The notes: generated by a model from the letters alone, not told the origin. Shown: positions 45,936 to 54,500, counted from the stretch's first letter. The stretch: DNA of 64,000 nucleotides from Rhodanobacter thiooxydans LCS2 (GCF_000264375.1 NZ_AJXW01000043.1:186001-250000); one strand, 5' to 3'. Made by a program: numbers and translations.

Positions 45936-48340
45936 GCGATCCCCCTTTGGATGTGTGGTTCCAGACGACCGTTTTCCGCGCTCGACGCGGCGTTGCGGAC
46001 TGGGTTCCCGAAAATGAAATCCGGCTTGAATACCAGCGCGAGCGAAGGCATGACGAACAGTGAAGTGAAGGCGGAGGCCATCAACCAGAGGCCGATGAGG
46101 ATCCCCATTTCCGCCTGGAAGCGCAGCGACGACCCGGACCAGAGCAGCACGCCGGCGGCGAGCGTCAGTGCGGTCAGGATCACGCCGCGTCCGGCCGATC
46201 CCAACGACTGCCGCACCGCGTCCGTCGGCGATGCTTCCGGATGCTTCTCGAGGTGTTCCTTGATCGCGTCGACGATGTAGAACGCGTAGTCGACGCCGAG
46301 CCCGATGCCGAGCGCGACGACCGGAAGCGTACTGATGCTCATGCCGATGCCGTGCCAGGCCATGTAGGCGAACGTCGCCACGTTCGAGATCAGCACCGGC
46401 ACGATGAAGAAGACGCCGCTGACCGACGATCGATAGACGACGAGGCAACAGAGGACGACGACAAGGAATGCGAGCGCGATCGCCTCGATCTGGTCACGCA
46501 AAAGGATCTCGTTGACTGCAGCGGTGATGCCCAGCACGCCGCCTGCCAGCTTCGCCTCGGCTTGCGGCATCGGGTTGTCGGCGATGAACTGCTTGCCGTT
46601 GTGGATCGCGTGGCGTAGCGTCTCGCCCTTGTGGTCGCGGAAGAACAGCGTGACCGCGCCGTTCTGGAACGGCACGTCGCTGAACTGGTTGAGATCGTCG
46701 GGGTCGGCACCCTGCATGTAGAAGCTGACGAGTTCGCCGTTCTCGCCGGCGTCGGCGCCCAGTTCGCGGTAACGCGGGTTTCCCTCGTGCAGGTTGCGGC
46801 GGATCTCGACGACGATGTCGGCCAGCGAGACGCTGCCGCCGATCCCGGCCTGACGCTCCATATAGCGAGAGAAGCGCTGCATCCAGTCAAGCACCTCCGG
46901 CTGCTTCAGCGCATCGGGCGCCTTGCCTTCGACCGCGATGAACATCTGCTCCGATCCTGGATACATGCCGTTGATCAGCGCACTGTCGCGATTAAACGGC
47001 GAATCCCGCCACAGGATCGGCGAGCCGTCGCTGGCGTCGCCCACGGTGATGTGCGTCGCCTCGAACAGGAGGCCCGCGAGAAGCACCAGCATGACCGGTG
47101 CAACGGCGTAGCGCGCACGGCTCGTCGCGACCCACGTCGCCGGCTTCGTGAACGCGCTCAGTACGGCATCGAGGCGCAGCGGGTGGATGTAGCGGTCGGG
47201 ACGCTTCACCCACGACAACAGCACCGGCGTCAGGATCACCGCGGAGACCGAGATCGTCATGACCCAGACCGCGCCGATGATCGCCACTTTGTGCATCATC
47301 GGAATCGGCGTGAGTATCACGCAGAGGACCGCGCCGGCATCGGCATACAGGCCGAGCATGCCGGGGCGGAACAGTTCGCGCATGCTCTGCTCGGCCGCGC
47401 GTCTCGGTTCGATCGATTCGCCGACGGCGAGGTCGTCGAAGCGCGTGACCAGCTGCACGGAATGGGAGAACGCGCGCGCGGTGATGATGAACGCTACGAC
47501 GATGACGAGCGGATCGAAGTTGTAGCCGAGCAGGCTGCCGATGCCAAGCGCCCAGGTCGCGGAAACGATGCCCGCGAGCAGCGGCAGCAGCATGCCTCTC
47601 CAGGTGCGGCTGATGGCGAACAGCAGCACGAGCATCGAGACCAGCGACAACAGCGAGATCGCGACCGTCTCCCCCAGGTAGTGTGCGACCCAGCCGTACA
47701 GGATCGGCTCGCCGACCAAGTGCAGGCTGACCTGCGCTTTCGCGGGCGACGCGTCGAGGATCGCCTGGACCTGCGGGAAGATCTTCCCGTAGTCGACCAA
47801 CTGGTCGTAGAAGTCGACCTGGATCAATGCCGACTTCAATTCGGCGTCGACATAGAGGCCGTAGACCATCGGGTTGTTCAGCACGGCCTGGCGCAGCGCG
47901 TCGATCTCGACCTGCGTCTTCGGCAGGTCCGGCCACATCATCGGGCGTGTCTCGATGCCTTCGCTGGACGCGTCGACGCGCTTGAGCTTCTTCGAGGCGA
48001 GCGAGGTGATCTGCAGCGGATTGACGCCGTGCACCTTCTGCAGCTCGTAGGTGATGCGCTGAATCTCCCGCAGCACAGGCAGCTTGAAGATGTCGCCATC
48101 GAGCGAACGCACCAGGATCGTCACGCGATTGCTCGCGGCGAAGTTCTCCTGGTACTTCTGGTGCACCTTCACGTAAGGGTGGTCATGCGGAACCATGTCG
48201 CCGAAGCGCGTACGCACGTCGAGGTGCGTGAGGCAGGCACCGAAGAACAGCGTCACCAGCGCGATGGCCACACAGACGCCGACACGGTTACGGATCGCGA
48301 ACGATGAGACCGCACTCGCAAGGTCGATAAGCTTTTTCAT
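45932..48340 (-). CDS. RND/MMPL family transporter
   Basis: An 802-residue RND-superfamily protein with about 12 transmembrane helices in two halves (helices near 18-38, 215-420 and 610-780), each preceded by a large periplasmic loop. The motif GLGVDYAFYIVDAI in the second half and LVIVVAFIITARAFSHSVQLV in the first match MMPL/HAE3-type exporters of lipids and hydrophobic compounds. It overlaps both its neighbours by 4 nt, so the envelope genes are translationally coupled. The ATG at 48340 gives MKKLIDLASAVSSFAIRNR. Confidence 0.92.
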   Translation of the reverse strand: MKKLIDLASAVSSFAIRNRVGVCVAIALVTLFFGACLTHLDVRTRFGDMVPHDHPYVKVHQKYQENFAASNRVTILVRSLDGDIFKLPVLREIQRITYELQKVHGVNPLQITSLASKKLKRVDASSEGIETRPMMWPDLPKTQVEIDALRQAVLNNPMVYGLYVDAELKSALIQVDFYDQLVDYGKIFPQVQAILDASPAKAQVSLHLVGEPILYGWVAHYLGETVAISLLSLVSMLVLLFAISRTWRGMLLPLLAGIVSATWALGIGSLLGYNFDPLVIVVAFIITARAFSHSVQLVTRFDDLAVGESIEPRRAAEQSMRELFRPGMLGLYADAGAVLCVILTPIPMMHKVAIIGAVWVMTISVSAVILTPVLLSWVKRPDRYIHPLRLDAVLSAFTKPATWVATSRARYAVAPVMLVLLAGLLFEATHITVGDASDGSPILWRDSPFNRDSALINGMYPGSEQMFIAVEGKAPDALKQPEVLDWMQRFSRYMERQAGIGGSVSLADIVVEIRRNLHEGNPRYRELGADAGENGELVSFYMQGADPDDLNQFSDVPFQNGAVTLFFRDHKGETLRHAIHNGKQFIADNPMPQAEAKLAGGVLGITAAVNEILLRDQIEAIALAFLVVVLCCLVVYRSSVSGVFFIVPVLISNVATFAYMAWHGIGMSISTLPVVALGIGLGVDYAFYIVDAIKEHLEKHPEASPTDAVRQSLGSAGRGVILTALTLAAGVLLWSGSSLRFQAEMGILIGLWLMASAFTSLFVMPSLALVFKPDFIFGNPVRNAASSAENGRLEPHIQRGIA

Positions 48341-49323
48341 CGTGCCGCCTCCGCCGGCCATGCCCGGTAGTTGCCTTCGTTGTCGAGCAGGCCGATGCCG
48401 CTGCCGATCAGGACATCGCCCTCCTGCACCGCCAGCAGGCCCGTGCGATAGCGCTTGCCCGATCCTTCCGGCGCCAGCGGCCGCCAATGGGCGGCGGCGC
48501 GCGACGCCGAGAACAAGGCGCCGCGATCGCCCGCCACCAGCCAGCCGCCCTGCCGCGCAACCACGTCGTAGAGATGCTCCGTCGTGAACGCCGGTACCGG
48601 CTGCCAGCTCTTGCCGCCGTCGGCGCTGCGGAAGGCCTGGCCGCGATTGCCGACGACGACGCCCTCCTCGCCCGCGAACGCGATCGACTGCAGACTCTCG
48701 TTGCCCAGTTGCACACTGCTCCACGAGACGCCGCCGTCGCGGCTGTGCAGCAAATGGCCGAATTCCGCGGCAACCCAGATCGAACCGTCCGGGCCGGGCC
48801 GCACGCGGTTGAAGGCGACATCGACCGCGTCGCGCAGGCGCGTCCAGTTCGTACCGTCTGCGTCCGCGCGAAACAGCGCGCCCATCTCGCCGACGACCCA
48901 GAAATGGCCGTCCAGAAAAGCGACGTCGATCAGCTTGTTGCCGACATCGCCGACCGGCAACGATTGCGACGTCCACTGGCCTCCCTTGTCGCGCACCCAC
49001 AGGCGTCCGCCGTTGCCGACGGCGACGAGCACACCCGCGCCGGACGCCGCGATGCCCTGCAGGTTCGCGACCGGCTGAAGCTGCGAGCGTTCCCACTGGC
49101 GGGATTGCCCATCCATCGACAGCACGGCGCCCGCCTGCCCCACGAACCAGAGGCGGCCGTCGGCGGCGGCTCCGCCAAAGAAGAGATCGCGACTCTCGGC
49201 CAATGGCTGCCGCATCGTTCCCGTCGCGCCATCGACCTGGACGAAGAGCGCTGCGTACGCAAGCCCACCGATGATGAGCCAGGGCGAAAGCCGCGCAGCC
49301 ACGCTGGAAATGCGATCAAACAT
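48337..49323 (-). CDS. YCF48/BNR-repeat envelope protein
   Basis: A 328-residue protein with an N-terminal hydrophobic anchor (about 13-33) and a seven-bladed propeller of BNR/Asp-box repeats (SRDGGVSW, SADGGKSWQ). It matches YCF48-like proteins often found beside DUF1302/DUF1329/RND genes. The ATG at 49323 (MFDRISSVAARLSPW) was chosen over a GTG 9 codons upstream because it retains the membrane segment. It overlaps the HMG-CoA-lyase-like gene by 8 nt. Probably an accessory of the transporter. Confidence 0.85.
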   Translation of the reverse strand: MFDRISSVAARLSPWLIIGGLAYAALFVQVDGATGTMRQPLAESRDLFFGGAAADGRLWFVGQAGAVLSMDGQSRQWERSQLQPVANLQGIAASGAGVLVAVGNGGRLWVRDKGGQWTSQSLPVGDVGNKLIDVAFLDGHFWVVGEMGALFRADADGTNWTRLRDAVDVAFNRVRPGPDGSIWVAAEFGHLLHSRDGGVSWSSVQLGNESLQSIAFAGEEGVVVGNRGQAFRSADGGKSWQPVPAFTTEHLYDVVARQGGWLVAGDRGALFSASRAAAHWRPLAPEGSGKRYRTGLLAVQEGDVLIGSGIGLLDNEGNYRAWPAEAAR

Positions 49324-50242
49324 GCGCCCCACCCTTCGCCTGACCTGCACGCCGGCGCAGCCAACGGAACGCGTGTCCGCCGAGCGGGCTTTCGAGCAAT
49401 TCGCTGACGCGCTCGACCGCGGCGACGAGCGCGTCGAGATCGATGCCGGTACGCAATCCCATCGATTCGAGCATCAGCACCACGTCCTCGGTCGCGACAT
49501 TGCCGCTCGCCCCTGGCGAAAACGGGCAACCGCCGAGGCCGCCGATCGAGCTGTCGAAATCGCGCACGCCCTCCTCCAGCGCGGCCAGCACGTTGGCCAG
49601 CGCCATGCCGCGCGTGTCATGGAAATGGCAGGCGACGTGCCGTGCGCCGTCGGCCCGCACCAGATTTCCGATCAAGTGGCGCACTTGCGCTGGATTAGCC
49701 GCGCCGATCGTATCGGCGATGATCAGCTTGCGTGCGCCGGCGCCGAGCATGCGTGCCGCCAGGCGCTCGACCTGCGCCGGTGGCGTCGGTCCTTCGAACG
49801 GGCATTCGTAGGCGACGGCGAGATACGCCCAACCTTCGATCCCATCGGCAGCAGCGCGCGCCATCAGTTCAGCGCAGGCAGCGGTTGTCTCGTCGAGGCC
49901 CATGTTGATGTTGCGCCGGTTCATCGTCTCGGTGGCCGACAACACGACCGAAACGGTCCCGACGCCCGCCCCGCGCGCGAGCTCGTAGCCGCGCGCGTTC
50001 GGCACCAGCGCGGAATAGCGCACCTCGTCGCGCCCAGGCAGGCGCGCAAACAGCTCGCCGGTTCCGGCCATCTGCGGAACCGCTTTCGGTGAAACGAAGC
50101 TGCCGGCTTCGATGCTGTGCAGGCCGGCCTCGACCAGAGCCCGGATCATCGCCAGGCGCCCGTCGCCGTCGAGCGTGCGCGTCTGGCTCTGCAGCCCATC
50201 GCGCGGCCCGACTTCGTTGACAGTAACGTGCTCGGCGACCAT
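49316..50242 (-). CDS. HMG-CoA lyase-like protein
   Basis: A 308-residue TIM-barrel aldol lyase. The start VTVNEVGPRDGLQSQ carries the catalytic GPRDGLQ motif. A divalent-metal site is in HFHDTRGMALANV, and GGLGGCPFSPGASGN carries the mobile-loop cysteine. Family members cleave 3-hydroxy-3-methylglutaryl-CoA or citramalyl-like CoA thioesters. Next to a CoA-transferase and a LeuCD-like hydro-lyase, citramalyl-CoA-type cleavage is a reasonable guess. The ATG at 50242 starts 1 bp after the CoA-transferase stop. Confidence 0.92.
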   Translation of the reverse strand: MVAEHVTVNEVGPRDGLQSQTRTLDGDGRLAMIRALVEAGLHSIEAGSFVSPKAVPQMAGTGELFARLPGRDEVRYSALVPNARGYELARGAGVGTVSVVLSATETMNRRNINMGLDETTAACAELMARAAADGIEGWAYLAVAYECPFEGPTPPAQVERLAARMLGAGARKLIIADTIGAANPAQVRHLIGNLVRADGARHVACHFHDTRGMALANVLAALEEGVRDFDSSIGGLGGCPFSPGASGNVATEDVVLMLESMGLRTGIDLDALVAAVERVSELLESPLGGHAFRWLRRRAGQAKGGAHV

Positions 50243-50243
50243 G

Positions 50244-51443
50244 TCAGCCCACCACCTTGTCGCTGTGCAGCGAATCGATTCGCGCCGTGTCGTACCCGAG
50301 CAGGTCGAACAGGACGGAGCGAGTGTGCTGGCCAAGCAGCGGTGGCGCGCCGTAGTCGTCGCCGTCGTCGACCGACAGCTTGATCGGATTGCCTGGCGCG
50401 CGCACGGCGCCGCCCTCGGGATGCGGAATCTCGACCACCATGCGCCGGTGCAGTACCTGCGGATCGGCCAGCGCTTCGCTGAAGCGGTTCACGGGGGCGC
50501 ACGGCACGCGTGCCGAACCGAGTCGCTCCACCCAGTGGGCGGTGGAGTTCGTCGCGAAGATCTCGTTAAGCTTCGCGTCGATCGCCGCCTTGCTGGCGAG
50601 TCGGCCAGGTTGCTGCAGGTAAGCCGGATCACGCAATGCCTGGACGTCGAGCAGCTCGACCAGGCGTTCCCAGAAACTGTCGAAGATCACCGCGACGATG
50701 ATGAATCCGTCGGCGGTGCGGTACGTGTTGTATGGCACGTGGACGAAGTGGCCGTTGCCGAGCGGCTCCGGGTTCTCGCCGCTCATCAGGTGCATCGTCG
50801 CCATGTAGTTCAGCATGCTGATCTGGCAGTCGAGCATGCTGATGTCCACGTGCTGACCGCGGCCGTGTCGCGAACGCGCCTGCAACGCGGCCAGCACGCC
50901 CATCACGGCAAACATGCCGCCGCCGAGATCGCCGATCGGGATGCCCGAGCGCATCGGCCGCTCCGCATTCTCTCCGGTGATCGACATCCCGCCGCCGATG
51001 CCCTGCACCACCTGGTCGAATGCCGGACGCAGATAGTTGGGCCCGTCCTGGCCGAAGCCGGAGATCGAGCAGGTGATGATGCGCTCGTTGATCCCGCTCA
51101 GCTGTGCGTGATCGATGCCGAGCTTCGCGGTCACGCCGGCGCTGAAGTTGTCGATGACGACGTCGGACACGCGCACGAGATCGTGAAACACGGCAAGGCC
51201 CTGCGGATGCTTCAGATCCACGCAGACGCTGCGCTTGCTGCGATTCAGCGTCAGGAAGTACGCACCCATGCCATGCAGCGAATGCTTCGGGTCGCGTGCC
51301 AGCAGCGCACGCGTGCCTTCGCCGGTGAGCGGCTCGACCTTGATCGTTTCCGCGCCGAGGTCGGCCAGGATCATCCCGGCATAGGGACCCGACAGCATGT
51401 GGGTCAGGTCGAGTACGCGTGTTCCTTCCAGGGCTTTGCTCAT
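50244..51443 (-). CDS. CaiB/BaiF family CoA-transferase
   Basis: A 399-residue class III CoA-transferase. The N-terminus LEGTRVLDLTHMLSGPYAGMILADLGAE with the catalytic region RSKRSVCVDLK and GFGQDGPN is typical. These enzymes move CoA from one acyl-CoA to a free acid, and relatives activate citramalate or succinate-type acids. It feeds the adjacent HMG-CoA-lyase-like enzyme. The ATG at 51443 (MSKALEGTRVLDL) is the standard start. The downstream gap of 1 bp indicates one transcript. Confidence 0.93.
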   Translation of the reverse strand: MSKALEGTRVLDLTHMLSGPYAGMILADLGAETIKVEPLTGEGTRALLARDPKHSLHGMGAYFLTLNRSKRSVCVDLKHPQGLAVFHDLVRVSDVVIDNFSAGVTAKLGIDHAQLSGINERIITCSISGFGQDGPNYLRPAFDQVVQGIGGGMSITGENAERPMRSGIPIGDLGGGMFAVMGVLAALQARSRHGRGQHVDISMLDCQISMLNYMATMHLMSGENPEPLGNGHFVHVPYNTYRTADGFIIVAVIFDSFWERLVELLDVQALRDPAYLQQPGRLASKAAIDAKLNEIFATNSTAHWVERLGSARVPCAPVNRFSEALADPQVLHRRMVVEIPHPEGGAVRAPGNPIKLSVDDGDDYGAPPLLGQHTRSVLFDLLGYDTARIDSLHSDKVVG

Positions 51444-51490
51444 CGTGTTCCCGCTCTCGTCCGTGCGTTCGTGTTCAAGCACCGCACCCC

Positions 51491-51880
51491 TCAGCGCAGG
51501 ACGTTGTCGCCGCTCATGAAGACGTAATAGCGGCGGAACTTTCCGCCCTCGACGTAGAAGAAATTGCAGTTGCTGAGCCGCGTTTCCTGGCCCTTCGCAT
51601 CGACCAGGCGCACGTTGAAGCGCATCGACACAGTCTGGTTCTGCTCGTCGGCGGTGACTTCGAAATCGCCGTGCCAGATCTCCTCGTAGCCGGCAAACAG
51701 GTTCTCGAACATGCGGCGGATGCCATCCATGCCCGAATGCGTGAGGTGGTCGGTCTGGATCGTCACGGTGCAATCGTCGTGGCAGCACGCGAGCACGGCA
51801 TCCATGTTCTTGCGGTCGACGTTGCCGAAGTAGTTTTCAACACCGAGGGCGATCAGCTGCTGGCGGGTAAGCTTGGACAT
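51491..51880 (-). CDS. SnoaL/NTF2-like protein
   Basis: A 129-residue protein of the NTF2/SnoaL fold. Typical pieces are YFGNVDRKNMDAVLACCHDD, GMDGIRRMFENLF and the paired strands VSMRFNVRLVDAKGQ and FFYVEGGKFRRYYVFMSG. SnoaL-type folds host isomerases, cyclases or dehydratases, but this sequence alone does not select one. It lies between the racemase-like gene (18 bp) and the CoA-transferase gene (47 bp). Confidence 0.85.
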   Translation of the reverse strand: MSKLTRQQLIALGVENYFGNVDRKNMDAVLACCHDDCTVTIQTDHLTHSGMDGIRRMFENLFAGYEEIWHGDFEVTADEQNQTVSMRFNVRLVDAKGQETRLSNCNFFYVEGGKFRRYYVFMSGDNVLR

Positions 51881-51898
51881 GCGGGTACTCTCCTTGGG

Positions 51899-52645
51899 TC
51901 AGTTCGCGAAGCCGTGGTAGACAGCGTCGTTTGGCGCCTGCGGCGCGGGGTAGGCCTTCTTGCTGTGGCGAAGACCGAGGGTCAGGAACATCTCGCAGAG
52001 CTTGTAGGCCACCTGGCCCGGGTTGATTACGGGCACCGGCAGGCGCTTGGCGAGGTAGGCGTGCGACTGGTGCATCGTGGTCGAGCCGAGCACGACCACG
52101 TCGGCGCCGTCTTCCTCGATCGCTCGCAGCGATTCCGCCTCAAGCTTCTTGAAGACGACCTCTTCCTTGCCGGCCAGCAACTCTTCGAGGTCGGGCCGCG
52201 TCTTGATCGAGCGCAGCGAGGCGACGCGAGGCCAGAGCTGGTATTCGGTCAGCGTCTTCTCGTAGAGCGGGAACCATTCGTCCCACATCGTGAGGATGCT
52301 GAACTTCTTGCCGAGCATGCAGGCGGTATGGAAGGCCGCCTGCCCCGGCGCGATCACCGGGATATCCAGGCGCGAACGCAGCGCCGCAAGCCCCGAATCG
52401 CTGACGGTGTCGATGCAGACCGCCGCATAGCCTTCGTGCTGTGCGCGCAAACCGGCCTCGGCGACGGCGAAGTCCATCAGCAGCATGTCGTAGGCGCTGT
52501 CGCCAAGCGCGGCGCCCTTCGCGACGGAAACGAATTCCGGCTCGAAGCCCGGCAGCACGAGGGCGGCGGGCAACTGGGCGGCGCGCGCCGCGACCCCTTC
52601 GGCGCCCATCGGAATCGGAATGATGACCTTGATTCGGGAAGACAT
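51899..52645 (-). CDS. Asp/Glu/hydantoin racemase-family protein, variant active site
   Basis: A 248-residue member of the Asp/Glu/hydantoin racemase superfamily (HyuE, maleate isomerase, arylmalonate decarboxylase). The first catalytic cysteine is Cys77 in YAAVCIDTVSDSGL. The second, normally in VLGCAGM, is replaced by Ser188 in VVVLGSTTMHQ, so a two-cysteine racemase mechanism is unlikely. A one-base reaction such as isomerisation or decarboxylation, or an inactive role, is possible. It is the first gene of the sigma-54 operon; its ATG is about 70 nt downstream of the predicted start site. Confidence 0.85.
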   Translation of the reverse strand: MSSRIKVIIPIPMGAEGVAARAAQLPAALVLPGFEPEFVSVAKGAALGDSAYDMLLMDFAVAEAGLRAQHEGYAAVCIDTVSDSGLAALRSRLDIPVIAPGQAAFHTACMLGKKFSILTMWDEWFPLYEKTLTEYQLWPRVASLRSIKTRPDLEELLAGKEEVVFKKLEAESLRAIEEDGADVVVLGSTTMHQSHAYLAKRLPVPVINPGQVAYKLCEMFLTLGLRHSKKAYPAPQAPNDAVYHGFAN

Positions 52646-52725
52646 GCTTGACCTCTCGATTTGTGCAGTGCAATATGCGCTGTCGGTTCACTCCGCTTGC
52701 CGCGACAGAACCCATGCCCCCATTA

Positions 52726-52741
52726 AGCAGCTTGCGTGCCA
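52726..52741 (-). promoter_or_regulatory. Sigma-54 promoter of the catabolic operon
   Basis: On the minus strand TGGCAC, five bases, then CTGCT: the -24 GG (52740-52739) and -12 GC (52728-52727) are separated by exactly 10 nt, matching the sigma-54 consensus. The transcript would start near 52715, about 70 nt before the racemase-like gene. A PrpR-type sigma-54 activator is encoded at the other end of the operon. Confidence 0.8.
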
Positions 52742-52816
52742 AGTTTTTTTATCCAGCAAGGTCATAGCCTTAGCCAATACTTGCTACACAGCACCAAGCC
52801 GATTCATTTCTTTTTG

Positions 52817-52829
52817 AAAGCAGTGCTTT
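52817..52829. promoter_or_regulatory. Candidate activator palindrome upstream of the sigma-54 promoter
   Basis: A 13-bp perfect palindrome AAAGCA-G-TGCTTT lies 90-102 bp upstream of the -12 element, the usual distance for enhancer sites of sigma-54 activators. A second inverted repeat, AGCAAG (52755-52760) and CTTGCT (52780-52785), is also upstream. These are candidate sites for the PrpR-like protein. Confidence 0.45.
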
Positions 52830-53742
52830 TCATTCTGAAGCACCCGCCTGAAGCTATCGGATCGATATCAGCCGCCCTCTGCGGCACACGGGCGTGCCTG
52901 CGAAAAGACGCAAATCAGGTCCAGAACCGGCTTCGCCAGACGCGCAGGCGCGCTCAAACGCGAGGCGTTTCAACACACGAGGAAACAAGGGCGGAATGCG
53001 GTTCCGGCGCCACGGCCCGTGGAATCACTGGACTCCAAGGCCACCCAGGGCGCCAAGCGCTCCCGTTTGCCGATCACGACCGGAGGACTCCGGCGTCCAT
53101 GAACTTGGTGACTGCCGCACAGCTCGGCGATGGTGCGCGCGACTTCGCGGACATGGCATGACCGCTCCTCGCGGCCACCTCGATCGAGACGCAGGACTTC
53201 GCTGCGGACGGAGCCATGCCGGTCGATGGCCGGGAAAACTCCGACCGGCGGCGAACCTGTCGAATCCGGACGGCGCCAAGCTTCCCCACATGAAACGGGG
53301 CCACTCCAGGTTCAGGCACATCTTCGGCGGTGCCAGCACCGTCGCGCCCTCTTCCCGACATCCACCATCGCACGCGCGGCCGGCTTAGACGTCCGCGGCG
53401 CCAAGGCCGATTTTCGATTACTGCTTCGTCTCGATGATCTGCCACGCCGGATGCGGCAAAAGCCGGCCGGTGACCGGATGCCGGTTGTGAACACGACAGG
53501 CGGCCACCCGGCGCCTTCGGCCAGTCGCTCGACTCGCGGGTCATGCCGGCCCTTCTGGGTTTCACCAACCGGGTGACGTGCACGATGGTGAACCTGTCCC
53601 TGCAGCCTTGGCGACGTGGCGAAAGCAGCCTTCAGCGGTCGGCTCTGTCCAGTGCCATGGCCTGCGGGTTCCGCATCGTGCGGGCGCGGGGTGATTCGGC
53701 TCGATCCCGGATACCACTTCCTGCATGCCTTGCGCCGCCCAC
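52830..53742. other. Unassigned segment between island and hup gene
   Basis: About 0.9 kb in which I recognise no gene. Open frames on both strands are short, overlap one another and show no family motif or convincing start. It may be scar tissue from degraded genes or insertion. No copy of the tRNA-Leu 3' end was seen here. Confidence 0.5.
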
Positions 53743-53775
53743 AAAAAAAGTGCGACGGGCGAGCCGTCGCACTTT
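53743..53775 (-). terminator. Terminator of the HU-like gene
   Basis: On the minus strand a 12-bp stem AAAGTGCGACGG/CCGTCGCACTTT with a 5-nt loop is followed by a run of T (seven A residues on the plus strand at 53743-53749). It lies 30 bp after the hup-like stop. Confidence 0.92.
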
Positions 53776-53804
53776 CGATTGCGGGTGCCGAGGAACCGGC
53801 GATA

Positions 53805-54185
53805 TCAGGCCGCCGCGTCCTTCAGCTTCTTCAGCGGGCGGATCTTGATCTTGGTCGACGCCGGCTTGGCCGCGAACCACTGCTCTTCCTTGGTGAACGG
53901 GTTGATGCCCTTGCGCTTCGGCTTGGCCGGCACGCTCACCGCGGTGATCTTCAGCAGGCCCGGCAGCTGGAACGAGCCGGCGCCCTTCTTGTGCACCGAA
54001 CCGGCCACCGCGCCTTCCAGCGCTGCCAGCACCGCGCGCACGTCCTTGGCCACCACGCCACTGGCTTCGGCGATGTGCGCCACCAGGCTGGACTTGTTCA
54101 GGACTTCCTTGATCGGCTTGGGTGCGGCGGGTGCGGCCTTGGATGCCGGCTTGCTCTTTGCAGCTGCTTTCTGCGTCTTTGCCAT
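53805..54185 (-). CDS. HU-family protein with basic N-terminal extension
   Basis: A 126-residue HU/IHF-fold protein. A Lys/Ala/Pro-rich N-terminal tail (MAKTQKAAAKSKPASKAAPA and following) precedes the HU core that starts at VLNKSSLVAHIAEASG. The core includes VKDVRAVLAALEGAVAGSV and GSFQLPGLLKITAVSV, and a basic C-terminal arm follows. HU bends DNA and compacts the nucleoid; the extra tail resembles AlgP/H1-like tails. It has its own terminator and lies downstream of the tRNA cluster on the same strand. Confidence 0.88.
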   Translation of the reverse strand: MAKTQKAAAKSKPASKAAPAAPKPIKEVLNKSSLVAHIAEASGVVAKDVRAVLAALEGAVAGSVHKKGAGSFQLPGLLKITAVSVPAKPKRKGINPFTKEEQWFAAKPASTKIKIRPLKKLKDAAA

Positions 54186-54442
54186 GGGTTTCCCCTCGTG
54201 GATATGTAGTGGTTGGTTCGTATGCCTTGCGGCACGCTGAATGTAGGGGAATTCAGCGGTGCCGCCAACGGGTCAAGCGGCAAAAACCGCAAAAAAACCG
54301 CTGTTGCAGCGCATTCGCCGACCCGGACGCCTGCCGCAGGCGCGAAATGACCGCTGCAAACACGGCAAGCCAGCTCAGGCAGAGGGCGACTACGGAACGC
54401 GAAGACGGGAACCCGACGCTCGGCGTGCCTTTCCCGCAGCAC

Positions 54443-54470
54443 AAAAAAACCCGCCACGGGCGGCGGGTTT
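54443..54470 (-). terminator. Terminator after tRNA-Cys
   Basis: Stem AAACCCGCC/GGCGGGTTT with loop ACGGGC, and a run of T on the minus strand (seven A residues at 54443-54449). It lies 30 bp downstream of tRNA-Cys. Confidence 0.9.
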
Positions 54471-54500
54471 TCTGCGGCTGCCTGGCAGCCGGTTGCGCAA

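Noticed and set aside
52700-53740. Attachment-site copy of the tRNA-Leu 3' end and an integrase
   Set aside because: No repeat of the T-arm/acceptor sequence and no integrase gene could be found, so an integrative-element claim is not supported.
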